From assembly GCA_002633085.1 (NCBI GenBank), contig NSIV01000007.1:41379-105378 (forward strand): DNA of 64,000 nucleotides, in the 5' to 3' direction. The stretch is from Curvibacter sp. PD_MW3 (lineage in GTDB: Bacteria; Pseudomonadota; Gammaproteobacteria; Burkholderiales; Burkholderiaceae_C). The notes under the pieces are model-generated. The model ran no database searches, was not told where the DNA came from, and worked only from the letters and a program-made list of their open reading frames with translations. This document shows positions 45,937 to 58,862 of the stretch, in pieces. Positions within the stretch are counted from its first letter, which is position 1; every line of letters begins with the position of its first letter. The translations under genes were made by a program, and so were the position numbers.

Positions 45937-45940
<4 letters not shown>
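45401..45940 (-). CDS. def: Peptide deformylase
   Basis: A 179-residue metalloenzyme removing the formyl group from nascent proteins. The three family motifs are present: [11 protein letters not shown] near residues 43-53, EGCLSVPG near 98-105 and QHECDHLIG near 142-150. The start is TTG at 45940, supported by AGGAGA 7 bp upstream and by the family N-terminus ([14 protein letters not shown]). The start region overlaps the stop of the upstream membrane gene, so def is expressed as the last gene of the smc-zipA-ligA unit. Confidence 0.95.
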
Positions 45941-49635
<3,695 letters not shown>

Positions 49636-49639
49636 GGGA

Positions 49640-52600
49640 TCAAGCCGCCTCAACCATGGAGACAGCGGACTCCATGTCCACCGCCACGATGCGCGACACG
49701 CCCTGCTCCTGCATGGTCACGCCAATCAGCTGCTCGGCCATCTCCATGGCGATCTTGTTGTGGCTGATGAAGAGGAACTGCGTGCCTTTGCTCATGCTGC
49801 TCACCAGCTTGGCGTAACGCTCGGTGTTGGCGTCGTCCAGCGGCGCGTCCACCTCGTCCAGCAGACAGAACGGCGCCGGATTGAGCTGGAAGATGGCGAA
49901 CACCAGCGCGATGGCGGTCAGGGCCTTCTCGCCACCCGACAGCAGGTGAATGGTCTGGTTCTTCTTGCCCGGTGGCTGCGCCATGACCTGCACGCCGGAA
50001 TCCAGGATCTCGTCGCCGGTCATGATCAGCTTGGCCTGGCCGCCGCCGAACAGCTCGGGGAACATGCGGCCGAAATGCTCGTTGACGACCTTGAAGGTGC
50101 CGCCCAGCAGTTCACGCGTCTCGCCATCGATCTTGCGGATGGCGGCTTCCAGCGTGTTCATGGCATCGGTCAGGTCCAGCGACTGGGCATCGAGGAACTG
50201 TTTGCGCTCGCGGGCGTGGGCCAACTCGTCCAGCGCTGCCAGGTTGACGGCACCGAGCGCGGCAATCTCGCGGTTCAGGCGGTCGATCTCGCCCTGCAAG
50301 CCGGTCAGGCGGACATTGCCTTCCGTGATGGTCTTGGCCACGGCCTCCAGATCGGCCTGGGCATCCGCCAGCAACTGGGCGTACTGCTCCAACCCCAGGC
50401 GAGCTGCCTGTTCCTTGAGCTGGAAATCGGTGATGCGCTGACGCAGCGGCTCAAGCTCGCGTTCGAGCTGCAGGCGACGCTCGTCGCTGGCGCGCAGCTT
50501 GGTCGTCAGATCGTCGTATTCACTGCGCTTGGCTGCCAGCACCTGCTCGCGCTCCAGCTTCAAGGCCAGCGCATTCTGCAAGCCGGCTTGGGCAGCGGCA
50601 TCGGTCAGGCGTGCCAGCTCGTCACGGGCGCGCTGTTCTTCTGCCACCAGCGAGGTGGCTTGCTGCTCGGCGGTTTCGATGGCGCGCGACAGTTCGGCCT
50701 TGCGCGCATCCAGTGTGCGCAGCGAGAAGGTGGCCTCTTGCGCCTGGCGCTCCAGGCTGCGCTGCTGTTCGCGGCAGGCATTCAGCTTGCGCTCGGCCTC
50801 CAGCACCTTTTCGTCCAGCTGGGCGTGGCGCTCCTGGCTGTCGGCCAGTTGCATGTCGAGTTCTTCGAAACGCGCCTCGGCCGCCACGCGGCGTTCCTGC
50901 AGGTCTTCCAGCTGGGCGTCGACTTCGGCCATGTCGCCGGCGATCTGCTCGCTGCGGGCCCGGGTCTGCTCGGCCAGCTGCGTCAGGCGCAGGGTCTCGA
51001 CCTGCAACTCGTGCGCACGGCTCTGGCTCTCGCTCGCCTCGCGGCGTGCCGTCACCAGACGTTGTGAAGCATCGGCGTAGGCCGCTTCGGCGCGGATCAG
51101 GGCGCTACGCGCTTCTTCATTGATGAGGGACTGGGCGCGCAGCTGCTTTTCCAGATTCTCGATTTCCTGGGCGCGGGCCAGCAAGCCGGCCTGTTCGGAA
51201 TCCTGCGCATAGAAGCTGACGCTGTGTGCGCTGACGGCGTGGCCGGTCTTGACGTACAGGGTTTCGCCCGGCTGCAGCTGGGCGCGTTGCGCCAGCGCGT
51301 CCTCGAAGCTCTGCGCCACATAACAGCCTTGCAGCCAGTCGACCAGCACGGCCTTCAGGCCGGCGTCATTGACGCGCAGCAGGTCAGACAGACGTGGCAG
51401 GCTGGCTGCCTTGTCCGGCACCGCGGCTGGCGGCGCACTGTAGAAGGCCAGCTTGGCCGGCGGCGCATCGGCGCCGAAGGCACGCACCATGTCGAGGCGG
51501 CTGACCTCCAGCGCACCCATGCGTTCGCGCAGCGCCGCCTCCAGCGCATTCTCCCAGCCGGACTCCACGTGAATCTTGGTCCACAAGGCCTGCAGATCGG
51601 CCAGGCCATGCTTGGTCAGCCAGGGCTGCAGCTTGCCATCGGTCTTGACCTTTTCCTGCAACGCCTTGAGCGCTTCCATGCGCGCCGACAGGTCGGCCTG
51701 GCGCGCGGATTCGGTGTTGACGGTTTCCTGCTGGGTACGGCGGGCTTCATCCAGCTGCGGCACCTGTTCCTGCAGCTCCTGCAGACGGGCCTCGTTCACG
51801 CTGGCCGCCTCGGTGGCCTCGGCCAGCTGGTTTTGCAGGTTCTGCAGACGCGCTTCGTCAGGCGCGGCCAGCGCATTCTTGTCAGCGCTCAGGCGTTCGC
51901 GCCGCTGCTGCAACTGGCGTGACTGCTCTTCAATGTTGCGCTGCTCGGCGGCCAGCACCTGAATCTGCTGCTGCACCTGCGCCACGCTGCTGCGCTGCTC
52001 GTTGGCGCGGCTCTGCGTCTGGCGCAGGGCCTCTTCCAGATCGGGCAAGGCCAGGGCCTGCTCTTCCAGTTGGGCGGCCAGCAGTTCGTTCTTTTCTTCC
52101 CCCATCAACGCCAGTTCAGCCAGCCGTTCGATCTCGGCGGCGGCGTCTTCCTTGCGCGTGGCCCACTGGGTGGTCTGCTCTTTCAGAGTGATCAGGCGTT
52201 CCTCGACTCGCTGGCGGCCTTCAACCACAAAGCGGATCTCGGCTTCCAGCCGGCCCACTTCGGTGCTGGCCTCGTACAGCAGGCCCTGCGCCTGGTTGAC
52301 CTGGTCGCCGGCGGCGTAGTGCGCCTGGCGGATGGTTTCCAGATCGGCTTCGATGTGGCGCAGGTCGGCCACGCGCGATTCGAGCTCGATCACGGCTTTC
52401 TCGCCGTCCTGGCGGATCTTGGCCTGGTCGGCCTCGGCCTCACTGCGGCGCAGGTACCAGAGCTGGTGCTGCTTGAGCGTGACATCGGACTGCAGAGCGT
52501 TGTACTTCTGCGCCACCTCGGCCTGGCGTTCCAGCTTCTCCAGGTTGGCGTTGAGCTCGCGCAGGATGTCCTCGACGCGGGTCAGGTTCTCACGCGTGTC

Positions 52601-53155
52601 AGACAGGCGGTTTTCCGTCTCGCGGCGGCGTTCCTTGTACTTGGAGACGCCAGCCGCCTCTTCCAGGAACAGGCGCAGTTCTTCCGGCTTGGACTCGATG
52701 ATGCGGCTGATGGTGCCCTGGCCGATGATGGCGTAGGCGCGCGGGCCCAGGCCGGTGCCGAGGAACACGTCCTGCACGTCACGCCGGCGCACCGGCTGGT
52801 TGTTGATGTAGTAGCTGCTGGTGCCATCGCGCGTCAGCACGCGCTTGACCGCCACCTCGGCGTACTGGCCCCACTGGCCGCCGGCGCGGTGGTCGGCGTT
52901 GTCGAACACCAGTTCCACGCTGGCGCGACTGGCCGGCTTGCGGTTGTTGGTGCCGTTGAAGATAACGTCCTGCATGGACTCGCCGCGCAGTTCGCTGGCG
53001 CGGCTTTCGCCCAACACCCAGCGCACGGCATCCATGATGTTGGACTTGCCGCAACCGTTGGGGCCGACCACGCCCACCAATTGGCCCGGCAGCATGAAGT
53101 TGGTGGGTTCGGCGAACGACTTGAACCCGGACAGCTTGATGGAGTTAAGACGCAC
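49640..53155 (-). CDS. smc: Chromosome segregation protein SMC
   Basis: An 1171-residue SMC ATPase: Walker A GPNGCGKSN at residues 31-39, long coiled coils (~170-500 and ~660-1010), hinge (~510-650), signature LLSGGEKALTAIAL near 1080 and Walker B FCLLDEVDAPLDD near 1110. It organises and helps separate chromosomes. The open frame continues far upstream, antisense to dapC, but the family start (RLNSIKLSGFKSFAEPT) fixes the GTG at 53155. It leads the operon with zipA and ligA and is divergent from dapC; the ScpA/ScpB partners are not in the window. Confidence 0.96.
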   Translation of the reverse strand: MRLNSIKLSGFKSFAEPTNFMLPGQLVGVVGPNGCGKSNIMDAVRWVLGESRASELRGESMQDVIFNGTNNRKPASRASVELVFDNADHRAGGQWGQYAEVAVKRVLTRDGTSSYYINNQPVRRRDVQDVFLGTGLGPRAYAIIGQGTISRIIESKPEELRLFLEEAAGVSKYKERRRETENRLSDTRENLTRVEDILRELNANLEKLERQAEVAQKYNALQSDVTLKQHQLWYLRRSEAEADQAKIRQDGEKAVIELESRVADLRHIEADLETIRQAHYAAGDQVNQAQGLLYEASTEVGRLEAEIRFVVEGRQRVEERLITLKEQTTQWATRKEDAAAEIERLAELALMGEEKNELLAAQLEEQALALPDLEEALRQTQSRANEQRSSVAQVQQQIQVLAAEQRNIEEQSRQLQQRRERLSADKNALAAPDEARLQNLQNQLAEATEAASVNEARLQELQEQVPQLDEARRTQQETVNTESARQADLSARMEALKALQEKVKTDGKLQPWLTKHGLADLQALWTKIHVESGWENALEAALRERMGALEVSRLDMVRAFGADAPPAKLAFYSAPPAAVPDKAASLPRLSDLLRVNDAGLKAVLVDWLQGCYVAQSFEDALAQRAQLQPGETLYVKTGHAVSAHSVSFYAQDSEQAGLLARAQEIENLEKQLRAQSLINEEARSALIRAEAAYADASQRLVTARREASESQSRAHELQVETLRLTQLAEQTRARSEQIAGDMAEVDAQLEDLQERRVAAEARFEELDMQLADSQERHAQLDEKVLEAERKLNACREQQRSLERQAQEATFSLRTLDARKAELSRAIETAEQQATSLVAEEQRARDELARLTDAAAQAGLQNALALKLEREQVLAAKRSEYDDLTTKLRASDERRLQLERELEPLRQRITDFQLKEQAARLGLEQYAQLLADAQADLEAVAKTITEGNVRLTGLQGEIDRLNREIAALGAVNLAALDELAHARERKQFLDAQSLDLTDAMNTLEAAIRKIDGETRELLGGTFKVVNEHFGRMFPELFGGGQAKLIMTGDEILDSGVQVMAQPPGKKNQTIHLLSGGEKALTAIALVFAIFQLNPAPFCLLDEVDAPLDDANTERYAKLVSSMSKGTQFLFISHNKIAMEMAEQLIGVTMQEQGVSRIVAVDMESAVSMVEAA

Positions 53156-53285
53156 AGCGAGTCTAAGTAATTGATTAAATTGGACTTTTTCCCGCCAGGG
53201 TGAGCGGGTGAATGCTTGATGATACCGTGTGCGCCGCGGCCGCTCCCGAATGGCCGTACCCTGGGGCCGAAGCCGCCATCCACGG

Positions 53286-53291
53286 GATAAT
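53286..53291 (+). promoter_or_regulatory. -10-like GATAAT 8 nt before dapC
   Basis: GATAAT in the context GGGATAATGGCACCCC ends 8 nt before the ATG at 53300. No ribosome binding site is visible. Confidence 0.45.
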
Positions 53292-53299
53292 GGCACCCC

Positions 53300-54490
53300 A
53301 TGAATCCGAATCTTTCCCGGCTGCAGCCCTACCCCTTCGAGCGGCTGAAGCAGCTCTTCGCCGGCGTCACGCCCAATCCCAACTACCGCCCCATCAGCCT
53401 GGGCATTGGCGAGCCGCGCCATGCCACGCCCAAGCTGGTGACCGATGCGCTGACCGCCAACTTGAGCGGCCTGGCCAGTTACCCGGCCACCGCCGGCGAG
53501 CCAGCCCTGCGCGAAGCCGCTGCCGGCTGGCTGCAACGGCGCTATGGCGTGAGCGTCAACCCGGCCACCCAGATCCTGCCGGTCAACGGCTCGCGCGAGG
53601 CGCTGTTCGCGCTGACGCAGACGGTGGTGGACAGCACCCAAGCGGGCGCCACTGTGCTCTGCCCCAACCCGTTCTACCAGATCTACGAAGGCGCCACCCT
53701 GCTGGCCGGCGCCCAGCCCTACTATGTGCCGAGTGACCCGAAGCGCAACTTCGCGGTGGACTGGGACAGCGTGCCGGCCGAGGTCTGGGCCCGCACCCAG
53801 ATGATCTTCACCTGCTCGCCCGGCAACCCGACCGGTGCCGTGATGCCGCTGGACGAATGGAAGAAGCTGTTTGAGTTGAGCGACCGCTACGGCTTCGTCA
53901 TCGCCTCCGACGAGTGCTACAGCGAGATCTATTTCCGCGATGAGCCGCCGCTGGGTGGGCTGGAAGCCGCGGTCAAACTCGGCCGCAGCGACTTCAAGAA
54001 CCTGATTGCCCTGACCAGCCTGTCCAAGCGCAGCAATGTGCCGGGCATGCGCAGCGGCTTTGTGGCCGGTGACGCGGCGCTGATCAAGCCCTTCCTGCTC
54101 TACCGCACCTACCACGGTGGCGCCATGAGCACGGTGGTGCAGGCCGCCAGCGTGGCGGCCTGGAACGACGAGCAGCACGTGATCGAGAACCGCAACCTGT
54201 ACCGCGAGAAGTTCGCCCAGGTTACCCCCTTGCTGAGTGCCGTGCTGGACGTGGCCCTGCCCGATGCCGCCTTTTACCTGTGGGCCGGCGTCAAAGGATC
54301 CGACACCGATTTCGCGCGTGACCTGCTCGCTCTTTACAATGTGACTGTTTTGCCCGGCAGCTACCTCGCCCGCGAAGCCCACGGCTTCAACCCCGGCGCC
54401 GGGCGCATCCGCATGGCACTGGTGGCCGAGACCGCCGAGTGCGTGGAAGCCGCCGAGCGCATTGCCCAGTTTGTCCAATCCAGAACCTAA
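53300..54490 (+). CDS. dapC: Succinyldiaminopimelate transaminase
   Basis: A 396-residue PLP aminotransferase (class I fold). The PLP Lys is in [11 protein letters not shown] near residues 236-246, with the phosphate/ring region [15 protein letters not shown] near 174-188. It makes N-succinyl-LL-2,6-diaminopimelate from the keto compound with glutamate. The identification as DapC rather than another aminotransferase is supported by the adjacent dapD and dapE. Confidence 0.93.
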   Translation: MNPNLSRLQPYPFERLKQLFAGVTPNPNYRPISLGIGEPRHATPKLVTDALTANLSGLASYPATAGEPALREAAAGWLQRRYGVSVNPATQILPVNGSREALFALTQTVVDSTQAGATVLCPNPFYQIYEGATLLAGAQPYYVPSDPKRNFAVDWDSVPAEVWARTQMIFTCSPGNPTGAVMPLDEWKKLFELSDRYGFVIASDECYSEIYFRDEPPLGGLEAAVKLGRSDFKNLIALTSLSKRSNVPGMRSGFVAGDAALIKPFLLYRTYHGGAMSTVVQAASVAAWNDEQHVIENRNLYREKFAQVTPLLSAVLDVALPDAAFYLWAGVKGSDTDFARDLLALYNVTVLPGSYLAREAHGFNPGAGRIRMALVAETAECVEAAERIAQFVQSRT

Positions 54491-54506
54491 AAGCCTGAGA
54501 AAAACC

Positions 54507-55331
54507 ATGAGCCAACAACTGCAACAGATCATCGACGCCGCGTGGGAAGACCGCGCCAACATCTCCCCGAAGTCCGCCCCGAAGGAAGTGGCCGATGCGG
54601 TCGAGCACGTCATCACCGAACTCAACGGCGGCCGCCTGCGCGTGGCCAGCCGCCAGGGCGTGGGCCAGTGGACCGTGCACCAGTGGATCAAGAAAGCCGT
54701 GCTGCTGTCCTTCCGTCTGAAGGACAACGAAGTCATCAAGGCTGGTGACTTGGGCTTTTACGACAAGGTGCAGACCAAGTTCGCCCACCTGAGCGAAGAA
54801 GAAATGAAGGCCAGCGGCGTGCGCGTGGTGCCGCCGGCCGTGGCGCGCCGCGGCAGCTACATTGCCAAGGGCGCCATCCTGATGCCGTCCTACGTCAACA
54901 TCGGCGCCTATGTCGATGAAGGCACCATGGTCGACACCTGGGCCACCGTCGGCTCCTGCGCGCAGGTCGGCAAGAACGTGCACCTGTCCGGCGGCGTCGG
55001 CCTGGGCGGCGTGCTTGAGCCACTGCAAGCCAACCCGACCATCATTGAAGACAACTGCTTCATCGGTGCGCGCTCCGAAATCGTCGAAGGCGTGATCGTG
55101 GAAGAGAACTCGGTGATCTCCATGGGCGTGTACATCGGCCAGAGCACCCCGATCTATGACCGCAGCACCGGCGAGGTGAGCTACGGCCGCGTGCCGGCCG
55201 GCTCGGTGGTGATCAGCGGCAGCCTGCCGAAAGACGGCGGCAAGTACAGCCTGTACGCCGCCATCATCGTCAAGCGCGTCGATGCACAGACCCGTGCCAA
55301 GACCAGCTTGAACGACTTGCTGAGAGATTGA
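54507..55331 (+). CDS. dapD: Tetrahydrodipicolinate N-succinyltransferase
   Basis: A 274-residue hexapeptide-repeat transferase, matching E. coli DapD. The N-terminal helical domain starts [17 protein letters not shown]; the left-handed beta-helix spans about residues 105-235 ([40 protein letters not shown]). It adds succinyl from succinyl-CoA in lysine and diaminopimelate synthesis. ATG 54507 lies 16 bp after dapC. A palindromic repeat follows its stop directly. Confidence 0.97.
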   Translation: MSQQLQQIIDAAWEDRANISPKSAPKEVADAVEHVITELNGGRLRVASRQGVGQWTVHQWIKKAVLLSFRLKDNEVIKAGDLGFYDKVQTKFAHLSEEEMKASGVRVVPPAVARRGSYIAKGAILMPSYVNIGAYVDEGTMVDTWATVGSCAQVGKNVHLSGGVGLGGVLEPLQANPTIIEDNCFIGARSEIVEGVIVEENSVISMGVYIGQSTPIYDRSTGEVSYGRVPAGSVVISGSLPKDGGKYSLYAAIIVKRVDAQTRAKTSLNDLLRD

Positions 55332-55425
55332 TGGCACACCCCCAGGCTGCGCAAAGGGCGTGTCGCTTCGCCCCCCCTTGCAGGGGGCAAACGCCAGTGG
55401 CCCGGCGAAGCCGGTTCCACGGCGT
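55332..55425 (+). repeat. Post-stop palindromic repeat, copy 3
   Basis: About 95 bp beginning at the dapD stop (TGATGGCACACCCCC). It has the CCCCTTGCAGGGGG palindrome and GCCAGTGGCCCGGCGAAGCCGGTTCCAC, with hairpin CCGGC-GAA-GCCGG. Same order and orientation relative to the preceding gene as the other copies; the first part is more diverged. No gene lies between here and pilU at 55492. Confidence 0.8.
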
Positions 55426-55491
55426 TTCCTGGTTTTGGGGGTTTGCGCTCGGCCGGTGTTACGGTGACAGTCCAAAGGGAGAAGTGAAAGC

Positions 55492-56649
55492 ATGAGTACA
55501 ACGATGGGCACCATGGAGCGGATCCTGCGGCTGATGGCCGAGAAAAAGGCGTCTGACGTGTATCTCTCCGCGTTCGCGCCGGCGCTCATCCGTATCAACG
55601 GCCAGTGCGTGCCGATCAACAGCCAGCCGCTGACGCCCGAGGCGCCGCGCGGCCTGCTGGCAGAACTTTTGCCGGCTGAGCGCCTGAGCGAACTCGACCG
55701 CACCGGCGAGCTCAACATGGGTTTTCCGCTGGCAGGTGTTGGGCGTTTCCGCCTGAGCGCCATGCGCCAGCGCGGCTCGGTGGCGGCGGTGATCCGTTTC
55801 ATCGCCAATGAAGTGCCGCCGCTGTCATCGCTGTCGGTGCCGCCCATCCTGTCCGAACTCATCATGGAAAAGCGCGGCCTCTTGCTGATGGTGGGTGCCA
55901 CCGGCATGGGCAAAAGCACCTCGCTGGCCTCGATGATCGACCACCGCAACGAAAATGCGTCCGGCCACATCCTGACCATCGAGGACCCGATCGAGTTCCT
56001 GTTCAAGAACAAGCGCTCGGTGGTGAATCAGCGCGAGATCGGCTCCGACACCGCCTCACTGGCTGTGGCGCTGCAGAACGCGCTGCGCCAGGCGCCTGAC
56101 GTGATCCTGATCGGCGAGATCCGTGACCGCGAGACCATGTCGGCCGCCATTGCCTACGCCCAGTCCGGCCACCTGTGCCTGGCCACCATGCACGCCAACA
56201 ACAGCTACCAGGCGCTCAACCGCATCTTGAGCTTCTACCCGGTGGAAGTGCGCCAGTCCATGCTGGGGGACCTGTCCAGCGCGCTCAAGGCCATCGTGTC
56301 GCAACGTCTCTTGCGCACCATCAACGGCGGCCGCACGCCGGCGGTCGAGGTCATGCTCAACACCAAGCTGGTGTCCGAGCTGATCGAGAAAGGCGATTTT
56401 TCTGCCATCAAGGAAGCGCTGGAAAAAGCCATGGCCGAAGGTTCGCAGAACTTCGAGCAGGACATCGCACGCCTGATCAACGATGGCGTCGTCGACCGCA
56501 AGGAAGGCCTGGCCAACTCCGACTCGCCCACCAACCTGATGTGGCGTCTGCAGAACGACTTCCACAAGGCGGCACCGGCACAGGCGGCGCACGAAGACCA
56601 TGACGACGAACCGTCGTTCACCGAAATTACCCTGGATGTGAAGCACTGA
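55492..56649 (+). CDS. PilT/PilU-type retraction ATPase, PilU-like
   Basis: A 385-residue hexameric secretion/pilus ATPase. An N-terminal PAS-like part with KKASDVYLSAFAPALIRING (~18-37) is followed by the RecA-like domain: Walker A GATGMGKST near 137-145, Asp box TIEDPIEFLF near 163, Walker B VILIGEIRDRETM near 203 and the His box HLCLATMHANN near 224. The C-terminus (SDSPTNLMWRL and an acidic tail) is closer to PilU than PilT. It should power type IV pilus retraction. No other pilus gene is near; it sits between dapD and dapE. Confidence 0.88.
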   Translation: MSTTMGTMERILRLMAEKKASDVYLSAFAPALIRINGQCVPINSQPLTPEAPRGLLAELLPAERLSELDRTGELNMGFPLAGVGRFRLSAMRQRGSVAAVIRFIANEVPPLSSLSVPPILSELIMEKRGLLLMVGATGMGKSTSLASMIDHRNENASGHILTIEDPIEFLFKNKRSVVNQREIGSDTASLAVALQNALRQAPDVILIGEIRDRETMSAAIAYAQSGHLCLATMHANNSYQALNRILSFYPVEVRQSMLGDLSSALKAIVSQRLLRTINGGRTPAVEVMLNTKLVSELIEKGDFSAIKEALEKAMAEGSQNFEQDIARLINDGVVDRKEGLANSDSPTNLMWRLQNDFHKAAPAQAAHEDHDDEPSFTEITLDVKH

Positions 56650-56682
56650 GGCGCGCTGCGTCCCACCACGCTTCATACTGTT

Positions 56683-57846
56683 ATGACCCGCACCCTGATT
56701 CTTGCCGAGCAGTTGATTTCGCTGCCCTCCATCACACCGGATGACGCCGGTTGCCAGGCGCTCATCGCCTCGCGCCTGCAGCCCTTGGGTTTCGTCTGTG
56801 AAACCCTGGAGAGCGGCCCGGCTGACTTCCGCGTCACGAACCTGTGGGCAAAACGAGCTGTAAGCGCTGCCAATACGGCGCAAGACGCTCCTAAAACAAT
56901 AGCATTCGCTGGCCACACCGATGTCGTGCCGACCGGCCCGGTGGCGCAATGGACGAGTGCCCCATTCGCCCCCACGCACCGCGACGGCAAGCTGTACGGC
57001 CGCGGCAGCAGCGACATGAAGGCCTCGCTTGCCGCCTTCGTGGTGGCGGTCGAGGAGTTTGTCGCTGCTCAGCCCTCGGCTCCCTTGAATATCGCCTTCC
57101 TGCTGACCAGCGATGAGGAAGGCCCGGCGGTGGACGGCACCGTGATGGTGTGCCGTGAACTGCAAAAGCGCGGCGAGGTGCTGGACTACTGCATCGTCGG
57201 CGAGCCCACCTCGGTACAGCGCACCGGCGACATGATCAAGAACGGCCGGCGCGGCACCATGTCTGGCCGGCTCACCGTCAAAGGCGTGCAAGGCCACATC
57301 GCCTACCCGCACCTGGCGAAGAACCCAATGCACCTGTTTGCCCCGGCCATGGCCGATCTGGTGGGCATCGAATGGGACCGTGGCAACGATTTCTTCCCGC
57401 CCACCACCTGGCAGATCAGCAACATCCATGGCGGCACCGGTGCCAGCAACGTGATCCCCGGCTCGGTGGTGATCGATTTCAATTTCCGCTTCTCCACCGA
57501 ATCCACGCCCGAAAACCTACAGCAACGCCTGACCTCGGTGCTCGACCGGCATGAACTCGAATACGAACTGGCCTGGACCATCGGCGGCCTGCCCTTTCTC
57601 ACCACGCCCGGTACCTTGGTGAACGCGGTGCGCGACGCCATCCGCGACGAGACCGGCCTGGAGACCGAACTTTCGACCAGCGGCGGCACCAGCGACGGCC
57701 GCTTCATCGCGCAGATCTGCCCGCAGGTGATCGAACTCGGGCCGACCAATGCCACCATCCACAAGATTGACGAATGCGTTCCGGTGGCCGACATCGAGCC
57801 GCTGAAGAACATCTACCGGCGCGTGCTGGAAAAGCTGGTCGCATGA
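56683..57846 (+). CDS. dapE: Succinyl-diaminopimelate desuccinylase
   Basis: A 387-residue M20-type metallohydrolase removing succinate from N-succinyl-diaminopimelate. Metal ligands are in [10 protein letters not shown] (~80-89), [13 protein letters not shown] (~107-119), the catalytic and ligand Glu in [13 protein letters not shown] (~142-154) and a late His. Residues ~56-75 ([18 protein letters not shown]) are an extra segment, about ten residues longer than E. coli DapE at this place, and are encoded by an AT-rich repeat. The stop overlaps prmB by four bases. Confidence 0.96.
   Translation: MTRTLILAEQLISLPSITPDDAGCQALIASRLQPLGFVCETLESGPADFRVTNLWAKRAVSAANTAQDAPKTIAFAGHTDVVPTGPVAQWTSAPFAPTHRDGKLYGRGSSDMKASLAAFVVAVEEFVAAQPSAPLNIAFLLTSDEEGPAVDGTVMVCRELQKRGEVLDYCIVGEPTSVQRTGDMIKNGRRGTMSGRLTVKGVQGHIAYPHLAKNPMHLFAPAMADLVGIEWDRGNDFFPPTTWQISNIHGGTGASNVIPGSVVIDFNFRFSTESTPENLQQRLTSVLDRHELEYELAWTIGGLPFLTTPGTLVNAVRDAIRDETGLETELSTSGGTSDGRFIAQICPQVIELGPTNATIHKIDECVPVADIEPLKNIYRRVLEKLVA
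56850..56908 (+). repeat. AT-rich in-frame repeat copy (in dapE)
   Basis: The block order is CAAAACGAGCTGTAAGCGCT, then a centre with GGCGCAAGACGCT, then CCTAAAACAATAGCAT. It is read in frame as about 19 residues. It aligns with prmB and purL at its left half and with ligA at its right half, in the same reading frame. Confidence 0.8.
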
Positions 57847-58730
57847 CGCAAGCCTCCACCGGACAGCCGACGATCATGGCGTTGATCGACGCCGGCGCCC
57901 AACAACTCACTGACGCTGGCGTGGCCTTCGGCCATGGCACCAGCAATGCCTTTGATGAAGCCGCCTGGCTGGTGCTGTGGCAGCTCGGGCTGCCGCTGGA
58001 TGACCTGGATTCAGTGGCAAATCGACCTGTAGCCCCCGAAGATAAAGCGCGTATTGCTACACTTTTTGAAGCGCGCATCCGTACCCGTAAACCTGCGGCC
58101 TACCTGACGCACGAGGCCTGGTTGCAGGGCGTGCCCTTCTACGTGGATGAGCGCGCCATCGTGCCGCGCAGCTTCATTGCCGAACTGCTGGCCGACGGCA
58201 GCATCGACCCCTGGCTGGGCGAGCACACCAAGAAGGTGCTGGATCTGTGCACCGGCAACGGCAGCCTGGCTGTGCTGGCGGCCATGACCTACCCGGACGT
58301 GACGGTGGATGGTGCCGACCTCTCGCTCGATGCGCTCGCCGTGGCGCGCATGAACGTCGAGAAACACGGGCTGGAAGACCGCATCACGCTGCTGCAGTCC
58401 GACGGCTTGGGCAGCGTGCGCGGCCCTTACGACCTGATCCTGTGCAACCCACCCTACGTCAACGCGCAAAGCATGGCGACCCTGCCGGCCGAGTACCGTG
58501 CCGAGCCCGAGCTGGCGCTGGCCGGCGGTGCCGATGGCATGGACTTCATCCGCGACCTGCTGCGCGAGGCACCAGCCCACATGAGCGAACACGCCGTGCT
58601 GGTGCTGGAAATCGGCAACGAACGTGAGAACTTTGAAGCCGCCTTCCCGACGCTGGAGGTGTTCTGGCTGGACACCAGCGCGGGGGATGATCAGGTGCTG
58701 CTGATCACGCGCGAAGCGCTGGATAAATGA
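57843..58730 (+). CDS. prmB: 50S ribosomal protein L3 glutamine methyltransferase
   Basis: A 295-residue HemK-family methyltransferase. It has the AdoMet loop [15 protein letters not shown] near residues 136-150 and the catalytic NPPY motif in CNPPYVNA near 201-208. PrmB methylates a Gln of ribosomal protein L3; PrmC is the alternative in this family, but length and the PRSFIAELL region (~107) favour PrmB. It starts at ATG 57843, overlapping dapE by four bases. A segment near residues 59-77 is encoded by an AT-rich repeat-like patch. Confidence 0.9.
   Translation: MTQASTGQPTIMALIDAGAQQLTDAGVAFGHGTSNAFDEAAWLVLWQLGLPLDDLDSVANRPVAPEDKARIATLFEARIRTRKPAAYLTHEAWLQGVPFYVDERAIVPRSFIAELLADGSIDPWLGEHTKKVLDLCTGNGSLAVLAAMTYPDVTVDGADLSLDALAVARMNVEKHGLEDRITLLQSDGLGSVRGPYDLILCNPPYVNAQSMATLPAEYRAEPELALAGGADGMDFIRDLLREAPAHMSEHAVLVLEIGNERENFEAAFPTLEVFWLDTSAGDDQVLLITREALDK
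58017..58073 (+). repeat. AT-rich in-frame repeat copy (in prmB)
   Basis: Order: CAAATCGACCTGTAGCCCC, then GATAAAGCGCG, then GCTACACTTTTTGAAGC. It is in the same orientation and frame as the dapE copy (peptides ANRPVA and AKRAVS at the left end). The protein is not clearly longer than E. coli PrmB here. Confidence 0.6.
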
Positions 58731-58815
58731 AACACCCCTGTGGCGGCTCTCGCCGCCTTCCCCTCAAGGGGACAGCGCCAGTGGCCCGGCAAAGCCGGTT
58801 CCACGGCGTTTCCCG
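58727..58815 (+). repeat. Post-stop palindromic repeat, copy 4
   Basis: It opens with ATGAAACACCCC, whose TGA is the prmB stop itself. Then come a GGCGGC...GCCGCC arm pair, CCCCTCAAGGGG, and GCCAGTGGCCCGGCAAAGCCGGTTCCAC with hairpin CCGGC-AAA-GCCGG. A frame of 43 codons runs from the ATG through the element but is unlikely to be a gene. Confidence 0.85.
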
Positions 58816-58862
58816 GTTTCCCGCTTTGACCTTCTCTTGCGCCACATTGTCCGTCTAGAAAA

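Noticed and set aside
49640..54739. A 1699-codon open frame on the minus strand
   Set aside because: Only the part from GTG 53155 is SMC; the upstream extension is antisense to dapC and has no family resemblance.
58727..58858. 43-codon frame starting at the ATG of the fourth post-stop repeat
   Set aside because: The frame follows the repeat sequence, the other copies do not keep it, and no ribosome binding site precedes it.
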